Virus record (IMG/VR): IMGVR_UViG_3300022074_000342
Location: 1 to 25,410 of that record
Strand: one strand, 5' to 3'
Origin: a virus
Length of the DNA: 25,410 bases
Of the stretch, positions 7,675 through 17,200 are shown one piece after another. Positions within the stretch are counted from its first letter, which is position 1, and the number at the start of each line of letters is the position of its first letter. The position numbers were made by a program, and so were the translations under genes. A model generated the notes under the pieces. That model searched no databases. It saw only the letters and a program-made list of their open reading frames with translations, and was not told the origin of the DNA.

Positions 7675-8310
7675 ATGAATATCAAGGTCACACGTACTTC
7701 AGTAGCTAGCACTACACTCTTCGACGCAAGCGAGGCGACAGCCTTGGCGTTGATGCGCAACCATGTGCGAGCTATCGACAACAGTGATGACGACCTACTC
7801 AAGGTCTACCTTGACGCGGCGCTTGATTACATGCAGTCTATTACCAATCGACTACTAGGATCTCACACAGTTGAGGTGTTGGTGGATTATGATGAGCTCA
7901 AATCACGAATTGAACTAGTAGGGATAAACGAGATTGCTTCTCCAGGCATGACGGCCAAGTACCGGAAGGCAAACGGCACTTACAGCGCTGACATACTTGA
8001 CTCTCACAATTCTGATTACATCTCAGACCTGGAGTATCTGATTATCGACGACATCTATCCAGCATATATCTACTTCGACAACCTCCTTGACAAGGTGGGC
8101 GAGAAAGACACTGAGTTCAGTAAAGGATATGTGAAACTGGAGATGACGGCAGGTACGGCCCTGGCTTCACTGCCATCACAATACAAGCAAGCTGCTCTGC
8201 TGCTGGTTGGTCACTATTACAACATGCGTGAAGCCGAAGCTATCGGCGGCATCACCATGGAACTCAAGGAGGGCGTCCAACGTCTTATGTCTAGCGCTAG
8301 ATTGTACTGA
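7675..8310 (+). CDS. Head-tail connector, HK97 gp6-like
   Basis: A 211-residue head-tail connector (adaptor) that sits under the portal. The N-terminal helices contain LLKVYLDAALDYMQSITNRLLG, typical of the gp6/QLRG family. The C-terminal part has LPSQYKQAALLLVGHYYNMREAEAIGG and ends LKEGVQRLMSSARLY, the usual closing helix. It is longer than the roughly 100-residue minimal family because of an inserted beta domain (about 70-160). The ATG at 7675 is chosen because the longer frame from 7630 would run through the terminator hairpin. The stop overlaps the next ATG by one base (TGATG). Confidence 0.85.
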   Translation: MNIKVTRTSVASTTLFDASEATALALMRNHVRAIDNSDDDLLKVYLDAALDYMQSITNRLLGSHTVEVLVDYDELKSRIELVGINEIASPGMTAKYRKANGTYSADILDSHNSDYISDLEYLIIDDIYPAYIYFDNLLDKVGEKDTEFSKGYVKLEMTAGTALASLPSQYKQAALLLVGHYYNMREAEAIGGITMELKEGVQRLMSSARLY

Positions 8311-8666
8311 TGAGAGCTGGCGAACTCAATGAGAAGATTACCATCAAGCGGGTTACGCGCACTGTGAATAGTTACGGTGACGCGATCGACGCATTGAGTG
8401 ATTTTAAGGTTGATGTTCGCTGCAAGATCATGCATCTTGGCACCCCATCAGCGGGAGCTAGCGAGTTCAATGACGACGCCCAAACCGTCGCAGAGATGAA
8501 GGCGGAGTTTCGGTGTCGGTACATCAGCGGGCTGCGCTTTGACGACGTGATCCTCTGGAACGGAGGGACGTTTGACATCTACTCCATCATACCCATTGGA
8601 CGCAGGGAGGGCATGAATGTTCGCGCCCGACTCCGCGACAATGAAGGAACACTACCAACCACATGA
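8310..8666 (+). CDS. Head closure / head-tail joining protein
   Basis: A 118-residue beta-barrel head-tail joining protein of the Phage_H_T_join (SPP1 gp16-like) type. It starts with the family's RAGELNEKITIKRVTRTVNSYGD pattern, has central strands VDVRCKIMHL and EMKAEFRCRYI, a loop ISGLRFDDVILWNGGTFDI, and ends in the conserved region near RREGMNVRARLRD. It would close the connector after DNA packaging and provide the tail docking face. It overlaps the previous gene by one base and the next by four (ATGA, 8663-8666). Confidence 0.85.
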   Translation: MRAGELNEKITIKRVTRTVNSYGDAIDALSDFKVDVRCKIMHLGTPSAGASEFNDDAQTVAEMKAEFRCRYISGLRFDDVILWNGGTFDIYSIIPIGRREGMNVRARLRDNEGTLPTT

Positions 8667-9139
8667 GCATCAACGTAGGAAAGGGAGGCAGGTTCCGATC
8701 GAACTTTACGCTGACGGGCTTCGAGAGAAACGACCCGGGCCCAGCGACGCTGCGAGCCATGCTGTCCCTCAAGGACCGTATGGGCGCTCTGAATAAGATT
8801 ATGCGCAGGGCACTTGAGCCTATGCGCAGAGATATGGGCTCACGAGCACCCGTAGACACGGGAGCTTTGTCTGAGTCATTCCGCGTGCGACGCTTACGCA
8901 GGCTGCCAAGAAACACCCTTGGCTGGCGAGTGGGCGCCGTTAGCGGAGAAGGTGTAGGGGTAGGCGGTCTTGGATTCCAACTCGCGGGGTGGCGCGATCA
9001 CTTCGCTGAATTGGGGACGGACCATCACGAAGCCAGCCCACACGTTCAACCAGCAATTCGCGCGAACGCCGCTCGTGTAGAGGTAAACATTCGCAGCGAG
9101 TTTTTCAATTTTGTAGACGGCCTACTTAGAAGTGAGTAG
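8663..9139 (+). CDS. Neck/tail-completion protein, HK97 gp10-like
   Basis: A 158-residue member of the HK97-gp10-like family of neck proteins. Recognisable blocks are ALEPMRRDMGSRAPVDTGAL, SESFRVRRLRR, a short beta hairpin (LGWRVGAVS), FAELGTDHHEASPHVQPAI and a final helix ending NFVDGLLRSE. The N-terminal 35 residues (basic and glycine-rich) are an extra extension. The protein acts at the head-tail junction. In most relatives the next gene is the tail terminator, which is missing here and may be the gene at 673-1077. A 24-base A-rich gap leads to the tail-tube genes. Confidence 0.85.
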   Translation: MSINVGKGGRFRSNFTLTGFERNDPGPATLRAMLSLKDRMGALNKIMRRALEPMRRDMGSRAPVDTGALSESFRVRRLRRLPRNTLGWRVGAVSGEGVGVGGLGFQLAGWRDHFAELGTDHHEASPHVQPAIRANAARVEVNIRSEFFNFVDGLLRSE

Positions 9140-9163
9140 GGCGTAACCCCAAACAAACAAACC

Positions 9164-9805
9164 ATGGCACTACTTAATGCAAACTTTATGGGGCTCTACG
9201 CCCTGTCCAAGTCCTCGACCACGGCATATACCGTTGGCGTGGGGGCCACTCAAAACGCCGCCACAGCAGATGCGTTCGCCCAAAACGGGAGCGGTACAGG
9301 AGCGGCACTCCTCGTCGACGCGGATGACGATGTTTATGAAATCTCCAGCAAACCAGCTATCGTAAGCGTCACAGGCGCAAGCACTACCAGCTTTACTGGT
9401 TACGACCTGAATCTGTTGGCCGCCGCCACCAGTACATCACTGGATTTGACGAACAGCCAAACCGAGGTTGTGGCGCGCACCAGCACCGTATGTGGCAGCG
9501 AGACATTCATCGTTGGCGGAGCTCAGAACTGGAGCCTCCAGGCTGACGGATTGATCGAAGCTGGAGCGGTATCGGGCTACGGCGCGATGAACCTTATGGA
9601 CTTCGCTCGCAAGGGCTTCTATGTCTTCGTTCGCTTCGTGCTCAACAACCAAGCGATGGACGATAACGCCGACAACGACGAGAACGTAAGCTACATCGGC
9701 CAGGCACTGATTGAAAACGTCAATATCAGCGGTGGATTCGATGAGACGCAAGTCTATAGCTGCACATTGAACGGATACGGAAAACTCTACAAGTACCAAT
9801 CATAA
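9164..9805 (+). CDS. Major tail tube protein, copy 1
   Basis: A 213-residue tail-tube-type protein. It opens with ALLNANFMGLYAL, has Ala/Thr/Ser-rich strands in the middle, and closes with a typical tube block: NWSLQADGLIE, FARKGFYVFVRFVLNN, YIGQALIENVNISGGFDETQVYSCTLNGYGKLYK (written here with key segments only). This repeats in the next gene, so the two are paralogues. Copy 1 has extra acidic residues (DDNADNDENVS) in a loop. The leader AACAAACAAACC before the ATG is A-rich without a Shine-Dalgarno sequence. The tube role follows from position just before the chaperone and tape measure genes. Confidence 0.8.
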   Translation: MALLNANFMGLYALSKSSTTAYTVGVGATQNAATADAFAQNGSGTGAALLVDADDDVYEISSKPAIVSVTGASTTSFTGYDLNLLAAATSTSLDLTNSQTEVVARTSTVCGSETFIVGGAQNWSLQADGLIEAGAVSGYGAMNLMDFARKGFYVFVRFVLNNQAMDDNADNDENVSYIGQALIENVNISGGFDETQVYSCTLNGYGKLYKYQS

Positions 9806-9814
9806 CCTAGAACC

Positions 9815-10366
9815 ATGTCAGTACTAAACGCAAACTGCCTCGCTATCTACTACCATGGTGCAGGCAGCACAAACAAATACAACGTCCTCAAAAGTGCGGA
9901 CAGCCAGGCGGCATACAACACTGCTTTGTCGTCAGATGTGTCGGACACAATTTTCTTGAAGACAGACGGCAAAACCTTTCTGGGTTTTGGCTCAGTCGCT
10001 CATGCCACTGACACTTTCACGGCAGCTACGCTCACCCTGGCGGCAGCAGCTACGAGCTCCACTCTCGAGGTGAGCAATGCCGTTGAAGACGTGGCTCGCG
10101 ATGGCGCTGGAGGCACCCTTCAGCAAAGCGAGATGACTTTCAGCATCTCTGCTGACGGTCTTGTCAAGTCTGCGAATGACTCAGGTGAAGACATCCTGGA
10201 CTTGGCTCGCGACAAGAAGTACGTCCTTGTCCGCTTTCAGATCGACGACCTCGACTACTACTGTCAAGCATTGATTGACAACGTGTCTATCTCTGGGAAC
10301 GTCGACGAGATTGCTACATACTCTATCAGCCTCACAGGCGTAGACGACCTGTACAAGGCAGAATAA
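9815..10366 (+). CDS. Major tail tube protein, copy 2 (paralogue)
   Basis: A 183-residue protein clearly related to the preceding one. Matching blocks are LNANCLAIYY against LNANFMGLYA at the start, ISADGLVKSANDS against LQADGLIEAG, LDLARDKKYVLVRFQIDD against MDFARKGFYVFVRFVLN, and CQALIDNVSISGNVDE against GQALIENVNISGGFDE. It is 30 residues shorter, mostly in the N-terminal third and the acidic loop. Both copies may build the tube, or one may be a tube decoration or a specialised ring. It starts nine bases after copy 1 and is followed at once by a strong terminator, as expected for a highly expressed gene. Confidence 0.8.
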   Translation: MSVLNANCLAIYYHGAGSTNKYNVLKSADSQAAYNTALSSDVSDTIFLKTDGKTFLGFGSVAHATDTFTAATLTLAAAATSSTLEVSNAVEDVARDGAGGTLQQSEMTFSISADGLVKSANDSGEDILDLARDKKYVLVRFQIDDLDYYCQALIDNVSISGNVDEIATYSISLTGVDDLYKAE

Positions 10367-10373
10367 TTCTTAT

Positions 10374-10404
10374 GGGCGGCGGCACACGGTCGTCGCCCTT
10401 TTTT
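10374..10404 (+). terminator. Intrinsic terminator after the tail tube genes
   Basis: GGGCGGCGGC (10374-10383) pairs with GTCGTCGCCC-type bases (10389-10398), giving a 10-bp stem with two G-T wobbles, a five-base loop, and then TTTTTT at 10399-10404. Only 16 bases separate it from the next ATG (10421), too few for an obvious promoter, so tail chaperone and tape measure expression probably depends on readthrough. Confidence 0.88.
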
Positions 10405-10420
10405 ACTTAATACAACCACA

Positions 10421-10762
10421 ATGAAGAATACTCTTCGGGGCGAGTTCGCCTTTGCCATTGGCAAGAAGCGCTACAACGCATCTCTAACTCTGAACTCTTT
10501 GCGCCTCATGTGTCAAGCGCACGGCAAGAAGATTGAGGAGCTTGACAAGTGGATGGCAGAGGACCCCCTCACGGCGGTATGTGCCTTTTGCTTTTTCGGA
10601 GTCAAGAACGATGGTCTGCGCAAGGGCAAAGACCCCAAGCTTCCTGACTTTGAGACATTCTGCGCTCAGGCTCTGGACAACGACGACACCATCGCATCTA
10701 TGATGGAAGCTGTCACCCAGGCTATTGGAGGAAGCGAAGACGCCCCAGACTCGGGAAACTGA
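10421..10762 (+). CDS. Tail assembly chaperone G-like
   Basis: A 113-residue protein in the slot of lambda gene G, right after the tube and before the tape measure. It opens with a beta segment (EFAFAIGKKRYNASLTL), has helices around SLRLMCQAHGKKIEELDKWM and PLTAVCAFCFFGV, and ends in an acidic Ser/Asp/Gly-rich tail (GGSEDAPDSGN). The last two codons lie inside a GGGAAAC slippery heptamer directly before the TGA. A fraction of ribosomes should therefore shift -1 and continue into the next frame. The product is expected to bind the tape measure protein during tail assembly, not to be part of the finished tail. The ATG is preceded by an A-rich leader without a Shine-Dalgarno sequence. Confidence 0.8.
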   Translation: MKNTLRGEFAFAIGKKRYNASLTLNSLRLMCQAHGKKIEELDKWMAEDPLTAVCAFCFFGVKNDGLRKGKDPKLPDFETFCAQALDNDDTIASMMEAVTQAIGGSEDAPDSGN

Positions 10763-10801
10763 GCATACCCCAGGGAGAGTCTAACGAGGCACTCACCTGG
10801 G
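10753..10801 (+). promoter_or_regulatory. Programmed -1 ribosomal frameshift site (GGGAAAC plus stem)
   Basis: The heptamer G GGA AAC (10753-10759) has the X XXY YYZ form in the frame of the upstream chaperone and touches its TGA stop (10760-10762). A -1 slip continues at CTG (10759) in a frame that stays open to 11079. Nine bases downstream, CCCAGG (10769-10774) pairs with CCTGGG (10796-10801), with an inner stem GAGT (10777-10780)/ACTC (10791-10794). The spacing suits a stimulatory hairpin. The fusion would be 219 residues: 113 from G and 106 from the second frame. Confidence 0.85.
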
Positions 10802-10806
10802 ACGCG

Positions 10807-11079
10807 ATGTACAGATCGGCGTTCGCCATAGGCATCTCCCCAGATGACTTTTGGAACATGACGCTTCGGGAGTACACGTACTACAGGGACGGGTATTTCA
10901 ACAGGATGCGCTTGGAGTGGGATCACACCGCAAGTCTCATGGCGCTACTGGTGAACATAAACGCCCCAAAGGGTAAGCGATACGACGTAAAGGATTTCCA
11001 TCCTTTCGAACAAAACAATCAGGGAGTTCGATCCAAGGCTGAAGCCGAGGCGCTCCTGGAGAAACTAAAAGACTTCTGA
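10807..11079 (+). CDS. Tail assembly chaperone T-like (frameshift partner)
   Basis: The 90 residues after the ATG at 10807 contain FAIGISPDDFWNMTLREYTYYRDGY, then RMRLEWDHTASLMALLVNIN (shown as motifs), and an acidic/basic helical C-terminus. This is the pattern of the second tail chaperone domain in siphophages: a short helical unit with a D-FW--T--E motif. The frame is open upstream to 10759, giving 16 extra in-frame residues that begin at the frameshift site, so the natural product is probably the G-T fusion and not a protein started at 10807. The stop overlaps the tape measure ATG by one base. Confidence 0.75.
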   Translation: MYRSAFAIGISPDDFWNMTLREYTYYRDGYFNRMRLEWDHTASLMALLVNINAPKGKRYDVKDFHPFEQNNQGVRSKAEAEALLEKLKDF

Positions 11080-14000
11080 TGCCGAACATTGGTACAACTA
11101 GCAGGCTGGCGTTCATCGCAACGATGGACATCACCAACTTCCTGAAGAACTCCGAGAGGTTGAACAACTTCGTGGGGAGGCTAGGCCAGAGTTTCGTCAG
11201 ATTCGGACAAACCCTTTCTAGGAGCCTGTCACTCGTCACAGGTCTCTTAGAGGGGTTTGCTGTTAAGGTAGCTTCTAGTTTCGACGAGATCGCCGCCCAA
11301 CTCTCAGCCATATCTGGTGGCGAGGGTTTCAATGAGCTCATTGACAATGCTCGTCAATTAGGGCGATCCACAAAGTTTACGGCCACCGAGGTTCTGACGC
11401 TGACCCGAGAACTCAAGAAGCTTGGTCTTAGTACTGAAGAAACCGCGCAGGCTGTAAAGTCAACTATTGGTGTGACCACCGTCTTTGGCGGTGACCTCGT
11501 CAATGTAGGCGATGCGCTGGCTTCTCTTACCCGTCAGTTTCAGGGGCTCGAGTTAGCCAAAGCAGCAGACGTGCTTTCGGTAGCTTTCCGTAAGACAGCC
11601 CTAGGCACAGACAACTTCAAAGAATCGTTTAAGAACGTTGGCGCTATTGCGAGCCTGACGGGGCTTAGTTTTGAAAGAACTGTCGCGGCTCTGGGTATCC
11701 TCGCAAACACGGCTCAGAAAGCAGGCATTTCGGGTAACAGGTTTAAGACCGTTCTTGCCAAGCTGGCCGAAAATGGTATTGATGCAAGCGAGGGGCTGCT
11801 CGCTGTGCAAGCCGGGGGCAACACCTTTATCCAGCTTCTCGACATCTTCAAGCAGCGAGGCGTCGTAGCGGCCGGTTCTATCCAGGGCTTGGGCCTTGAG
11901 ATGGAAGAGCTTGCCTTGCTACTTGAGGATGTGACGGGCGCTTCTGATGCTTTCAGCGACCAGATGAAGGACAGGTTGTTCTTCTCTGTGGCTCGAGCTA
12001 GGGCGGCCATTGAAGACATCGGCATCTCCATGGGCAACACTCTTGCCCCATTCATAGCGAAGGTGTCCGATGGCTTGGAAGCATTGGCAGATAGGTTTGC
12101 CAAGATGGATGCTCAGGCCGCCGCCTCGCAAGCGGGCTTTGCTCTCTTGCTGATTGGTATCGGCCCGCTCATTTTCTCGCTCGGTCAATTCGTTATTGCT
12201 GCTACAGCATTGCTCAGTCCTTTAGGTGGATTGGTAATTCTTCTCACAGCGTTTACGGCTGGAGTGGTGCGTGCGGCAACATCACAATTACTGCTCGATG
12301 GCACCATCGCCAAGACGACAAAGGCTTTCGAGGGGTTCAGGGATGTGCTCGCAGAAGTTGACGGCGATCTATCCAAGCTCAGTACAGCCCAGTTAGAAGG
12401 TCAATTAACAAACCTGCGGAGCCAGCTTGCCAGGGGCTCAGATAGCGTAACGCAAGAGGTTGCGGACATTCTCGATGTAGGCCAGACCATTGGGCCTCTG
12501 GCTAGATTTATTGCATCGGGGATTGCCAACCCTGACAAGAATGTATTTCAAGAGTTTGCGTCAAACATCATTGACCCTACTCTTGCAACAGCTTTTGGCG
12601 TTGACAGTGAGTCTCAGATAAGACTGATCGAGCTTCTAGGAGAAGCTCAAGAGCGTCAGAGCGGCATACTTTCTGATATTGCTCGTATTACAGAAGAGCT
12701 GGCTAAGAGAGAGGCGGAGCGTAAGCGCATTGCAGCTGAGCGATTGAAGATTGCTCAGAGTCTTGGTTTGCTTGGTAAAGAAGAACTCAAGGCCAACGAA
12801 GATCTCTTTGGCAACATCATCGGAAAGCTGAAGAAGGCTGTATCTGAATTTGGTGTTGAAACCAAGAAGATCACGTCAGTATTTGACGATCTTAACGCCC
12901 TTGATCTTGCGACGCTCGAGGACGTTATTCTTGGGAAATTTCCAGAGCTCCTAGCCGGAGACCTAGACGCGTCTACATTGCAGCAGCAAGCGGACATTCT
13001 TGCAAGTTTAGGCGACATCTTCCGGGACGGAGCAGAGGGCTTTACTGAACTCAAGTCTGCGGACGCGGCTGGCACATTCTTGGTTCTACAGCAAAGGGCA
13101 GAGGAGCTTGCCAAAAGCATAGGGCAAAGGTTACTAGCGAAAGAGCTTCAGAACGCAACGGACAAGGCCATCTTACTTGCCAGGGGCTTGGAAGATTTGA
13201 CGGCAGCGTCTAAGAGTGACACTCTCTCAGCGGAGATTCGGGCTCTGCAACAGGAGCTGAGTGGTTTGCTAGAAATTGATGATCCCAGTGACGCTACGCA
13301 AAGCCGCATCAACAAGGTTGCTGACGACATCAAGAAAGCGGAGCTCGAATTGCAGCGCGCGAATCTGGTCGCGAAGCTCCAGGAGCTAAGGAAAGAGCTG
13401 GATTTCTCTGCTAGTGAGTTACAGAATCCATTTAAGCCTCTTAAGGAAGCGCCCGCGATCACTCAGGAGATTTCTTCCCTACAAAAAAACCTGGTCGAGC
13501 TCAAGGATACACTTGCAAAGTCAGTTGAGGCAGGCGTCGGTCCGGCTGAGCAAAAGTTCGCTGAGCTTGCGATTGCGGCTAAAGAAACAGCTCTTCAGGT
13601 TTTGTTTGGTGAGGAGGCTCTTGCTTTGTTCAATGATGAGATACGCAAGCTCGATGGCGAGTTGGCTCAGATCAAAGACCTAGAGGAGCTTGGCGTTGTA
13701 GACGGATTTACAACAGCCAAAAACACCGTCAAGAACCTTACGGATCAAGTCGCTTTGGCGCAGGTTGCGCTGTCGAAAGGTCTTATCCCAAAAGAAACAC
13801 TGGAAGATCTGGTTGCAAAGCTTAGAGAAGCTCAGCAAGAACTAAACCAGTTCTTTGTGGCATTCCTTTTGATTCGAGGGATTGCGAGCTTTGCCAACCT
13901 AGTGGCCGATGCCTTTACAAGGGCAAAGGAAGAGAGCCGTAAGTTCGGTGATGTATTGAAGGAGAGCCTGACAAAAGCCTTGAACGAACTCATTGTCAAG

Positions 14001-14285
14001 CTTGCGGTATTGACTACGCTCTTCTTGATCCTCACCGCTCTCTCTGGCGGCACAGGAAAGATTGCGGCGGTCGCTTCGAATGCGCTGGGAGGTCAGAATC
14101 TAGGTTCGTTCTTGGCAACGGGACTCACCTCGGGCGGCCCAGGCTTCCGCAGCTTAGCCACAGGCGCGACAGGCGGGGGTGGCACAACAGCGCCAGCCGT
14201 TCGTGTTGAAGGTCTCTTGGCTGGGGACAATATCGTAATTGCAAATCAGCGCGGTACACGCGCAATTGATCGCACCTTTGGGTAA
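11079..14285 (+). CDS. Tape measure protein (TP901-1-type core)
   Basis: A 1068-residue tape measure that sets tail length and helps DNA entry. The N-terminal core (about 45-300) is of the TP901 type: ASSFDEIAAQLSAISG, ARQLGRSTKFTATEVL, and LSFERTVAALGILANTAQKAGISG. A hydrophobic block (about 350-400) includes GFALLLIGIGPLIFSLGQF and a second run, likely membrane-active. A long helical, coiled-coil-rich region (about 410-960) follows, with another hydrophobic run near 972-990 (LAVLTTLFLILTAL). The C-terminus is glycine-rich and ends GTRAIDRTFG. At about 0.15 nm per residue the tail would be near 160 nm (an estimate). It overlaps the chaperone stop and the next start by one base. Confidence 0.95.
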   Translation: MPNIGTTSRLAFIATMDITNFLKNSERLNNFVGRLGQSFVRFGQTLSRSLSLVTGLLEGFAVKVASSFDEIAAQLSAISGGEGFNELIDNARQLGRSTKFTATEVLTLTRELKKLGLSTEETAQAVKSTIGVTTVFGGDLVNVGDALASLTRQFQGLELAKAADVLSVAFRKTALGTDNFKESFKNVGAIASLTGLSFERTVAALGILANTAQKAGISGNRFKTVLAKLAENGIDASEGLLAVQAGGNTFIQLLDIFKQRGVVAAGSIQGLGLEMEELALLLEDVTGASDAFSDQMKDRLFFSVARARAAIEDIGISMGNTLAPFIAKVSDGLEALADRFAKMDAQAAASQAGFALLLIGIGPLIFSLGQFVIAATALLSPLGGLVILLTAFTAGVVRAATSQLLLDGTIAKTTKAFEGFRDVLAEVDGDLSKLSTAQLEGQLTNLRSQLARGSDSVTQEVADILDVGQTIGPLARFIASGIANPDKNVFQEFASNIIDPTLATAFGVDSESQIRLIELLGEAQERQSGILSDIARITEELAKREAERKRIAAERLKIAQSLGLLGKEELKANEDLFGNIIGKLKKAVSEFGVETKKITSVFDDLNALDLATLEDVILGKFPELLAGDLDASTLQQQADILASLGDIFRDGAEGFTELKSADAAGTFLVLQQRAEELAKSIGQRLLAKELQNATDKAILLARGLEDLTAASKSDTLSAEIRALQQELSGLLEIDDPSDATQSRINKVADDIKKAELELQRANLVAKLQELRKELDFSASELQNPFKPLKEAPAITQEISSLQKNLVELKDTLAKSVEAGVGPAEQKFAELAIAAKETALQVLFGEEALALFNDEIRKLDGELAQIKDLEELGVVDGFTTAKNTVKNLTDQVALAQVALSKGLIPKETLEDLVAKLREAQQELNQFFVAFLLIRGIASFANLVADAFTRAKEESRKFGDVLKESLTKALNELIVKLAVLTTLFLILTALSGGTGKIAAVASNALGGQNLGSFLATGLTSGGPGFRSLATGATGGGGTTAPAVRVEGLLAGDNIVIANQRGTRAIDRTFG

Positions 14286-17200
14286 TGGCAGTCTCTTACT
14301 TATTTGATACAGTATACAGCCCTAAGAATGTGGGCACGGGGGCAAAGCACCGATTGGTGATTGGTACTACCGAAACGACTGGCGGGGCGACAACTCAGCT
14401 CGAGCTACTTGACCCGGGAATCAAGCTGCAATGGCAAGGTGACGCCGAGAGGTTCAACAAGGCCGTCATGGGGTCGACCCTGTCTTTCACAGCGTATGTC
14501 GATGACAATCAGTTGACCAAGTGGGAGAATCTTCTCAATCAGAATGAAGGCAAGTGCTTCTGCTTGTTTTTTGACAGTGACGCCGCAGACGCAAAGCCAT
14601 ACTGGTATGGATCGTTGCTGATTGAATCTACATCAATTGAAGTGGCTTGTGAGCGACGTAAGATTGACGTGGTATTTACTGATGGGCTAGCCATGCTTCG
14701 CGGGGCTCCATGGGTCAAGGCGAATGGGGACGCTTACACAGGTCGCAAAACCCTGGCGTTCTACATGAACGAAATCGTGTCCAAGCTCGGTGGCTTTACC
14801 GGGTACAAGGACTACATGAACAATCAGATCAATCAGACTGTCGTTCCTAAATTTCGAGAGGTTGGTTTCCCCTGGCCCTCTGTAGAAAATCATGATGATG
14901 AGATCTTCTATGACTGGCACGAAGCAGATGGCGTGCTTGAGCACTGCGCGGTTGAGTCTCGCACATTTCACAAGCCAAAAAAGAATGTAGACCGCCTGCG
15001 AGAATTGGCAGCGAGGCCGGAGTATTTCAACACCGGGGACGTTCTTGAGGATATATGCAAAGCCTTTGGAGCTACTGCATGCATGTTTGAGGGGCGGGTA
15101 AATCTCGTGTGTAGGCAAGAACTGGCGTTCATGAAGGGTGCCGGAGTGTATGGCGTCAAGTACGACAAGAACACCAGCAACCCCTTCAATGACGTTGTCA
15201 GTGCTGACACAACAGGACTGTTTGGAATTGAAGGCACCAACTTCGACGACCACTACGTTATTCGTGCGGGGGCCACAAAAGGCAAGAGCCTGCCCTTCTC
15301 TCAAGCAATACTGATCCACGAAGATGGCGGTAGCGATAACCTCGTTCAGCAGGGATTCTTTGATCCACGTGGCGGCGCAGAAACGGGTGGTAGGCCAAAT
15401 ATATTCTCAGACTCACTCGGTCACCTCATCTCCAATACCGGATATAGGGCCGACGTCAAGTACGTCTTTGACGAAGTGCCCATCAATGTCCCAGACAATC
15501 TGGTTGCCAACCCGACAACAGGGCACATCATTGAAGAGCCTTACCTGACATTTCCCAAAGACCCGTCAACATACATGGGCTTCCCATCTCAGGAGGCCAC
15601 CGACCTAGAGGTGTTCAGTGGAGAACAGGTGCGATTGACATTTGGTGGCAACGTTGAGTTTCGTCATGTCAGTTCGCCACCGCCAAACGTCGCCCTAGGT
15701 AGGAACGTCTTCGGCAGTCACATGGTTGTTCGCGTGAGGTTGCAATTCACAACAACGGGCGATGTGGGTTATCGAGCAAGCCGCACTGTACAAACTCATG
15801 TGTTGAGCAATGGCTCGGCGGACAGCATACTAATTGACTTTGGTGGCCTCGGCACCGCCTCTGATCGCAGGTTTTTCCGCAAGCTATACAACAATTTTGC
15901 CTGGATTCAAGAAGGGTCTGCTGGGTACGACGACGCCTTCTATGAAATCCTTGTGCCACACGGAGACACAAACAACACGGGGGATGGTTATGGGGCCACG
16001 GTTCACCCACTCACCGTGCAATATGCTGGGCAAACCCCTTACGCGCCTATCGGAACTAAGATACAGGGTGAAGACGACGGGACGGGTGTTATCCTCGATC
16101 GTGATGTCGGCACTGAGCACATGTATCACTACTTCAGGGAGGACATCCAGCTTGAGTTGCCATTCGCATCAAACGACACCATCCTGTCTTTTGAGAAGTG
16201 CTACTTTGAGCAAGGGGCATCGCTATTCGAGCCAGAGAACGGGCCCAACCCCAACACTACTGCCCAGAACAATGGCTCTCCAGACTTCGACGGCACCACG
16301 CCGTTGTGGAGGAGTGCAAACGCAGACGGCACTGGGGGAAGTAAGGTCTACAGCACAGGGGCGCATTGGATGTCCAAGCCCAAGCACTTGCATTTTGTAG
16401 GTGTACGTGTCGCAATTGGTGATGGATCAGACACAGCGGACATCACGACAAAGATGACCGGAGGTGACGGATATGAAATCTTTGCCATGGGTAGCTCGCG
16501 GATTGGATCCAGAACCACCTTCTTCAACAAGCACACCAGTGGCACTGTGTTCGCCCCAATGAAGGAGAGTGCGGCAGAAAACGACTTTAGCCTCGTGTCT
16601 GGCGCAAAGGTATTCAAGGAGAATATCAAATGGAAGGGTCATGCCCATGGTGAAACGAACGCTTCTCCCGACACATTTGTGGACTCGCTGCATTCCTATG
16701 TGGCCGACACCCACCTGAAGTTGCTCGGGGAAAGCGCAGACATCTACACGCTTTCAGCCATGCCTCGGCCTGGATCAAATCCAGATGTAGTCAAATCCCC
16801 ATTCGCTGTATTTAAGACAGATCAACTGGAGACAAACACTACAGTTTTCCTCATGCCCTTGAATCTAAATTGGGCGTCGAATCAGGGTTTCTCTGGCACG
16901 TTCTTGAAGGTTGGTCAGGCAAGAGACTTATCTACGATTCAAGAGATAGATGACCCCGTGCGGCGCGGTGGCCCATCTCAGGACGGCGGCGGCGGAGGAG
17001 GTATCGTCGGGATGACGGGCGTGATTGAGAGGATCAACACCACGCGAACGAGCCTCAATACCACCAACGTAGCGGTGGCGGTGAATACGGCTAAGGTTGC
17101 GCCATTAACGCTCAACGCCGGGGGCACAGCTTTCACATCTGTCGCAATCGAACAAGACGCAATCCGTGCGGATAAATTGTTCACGTCAACCGACCATCAA

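Noticed and set aside
14687-15319. 210-codon minus-strand open frame inside the tail-tip gene
   Set aside because: It is fully covered by a continuous structural gene on the other strand, with no start signal, neighbours or motif.
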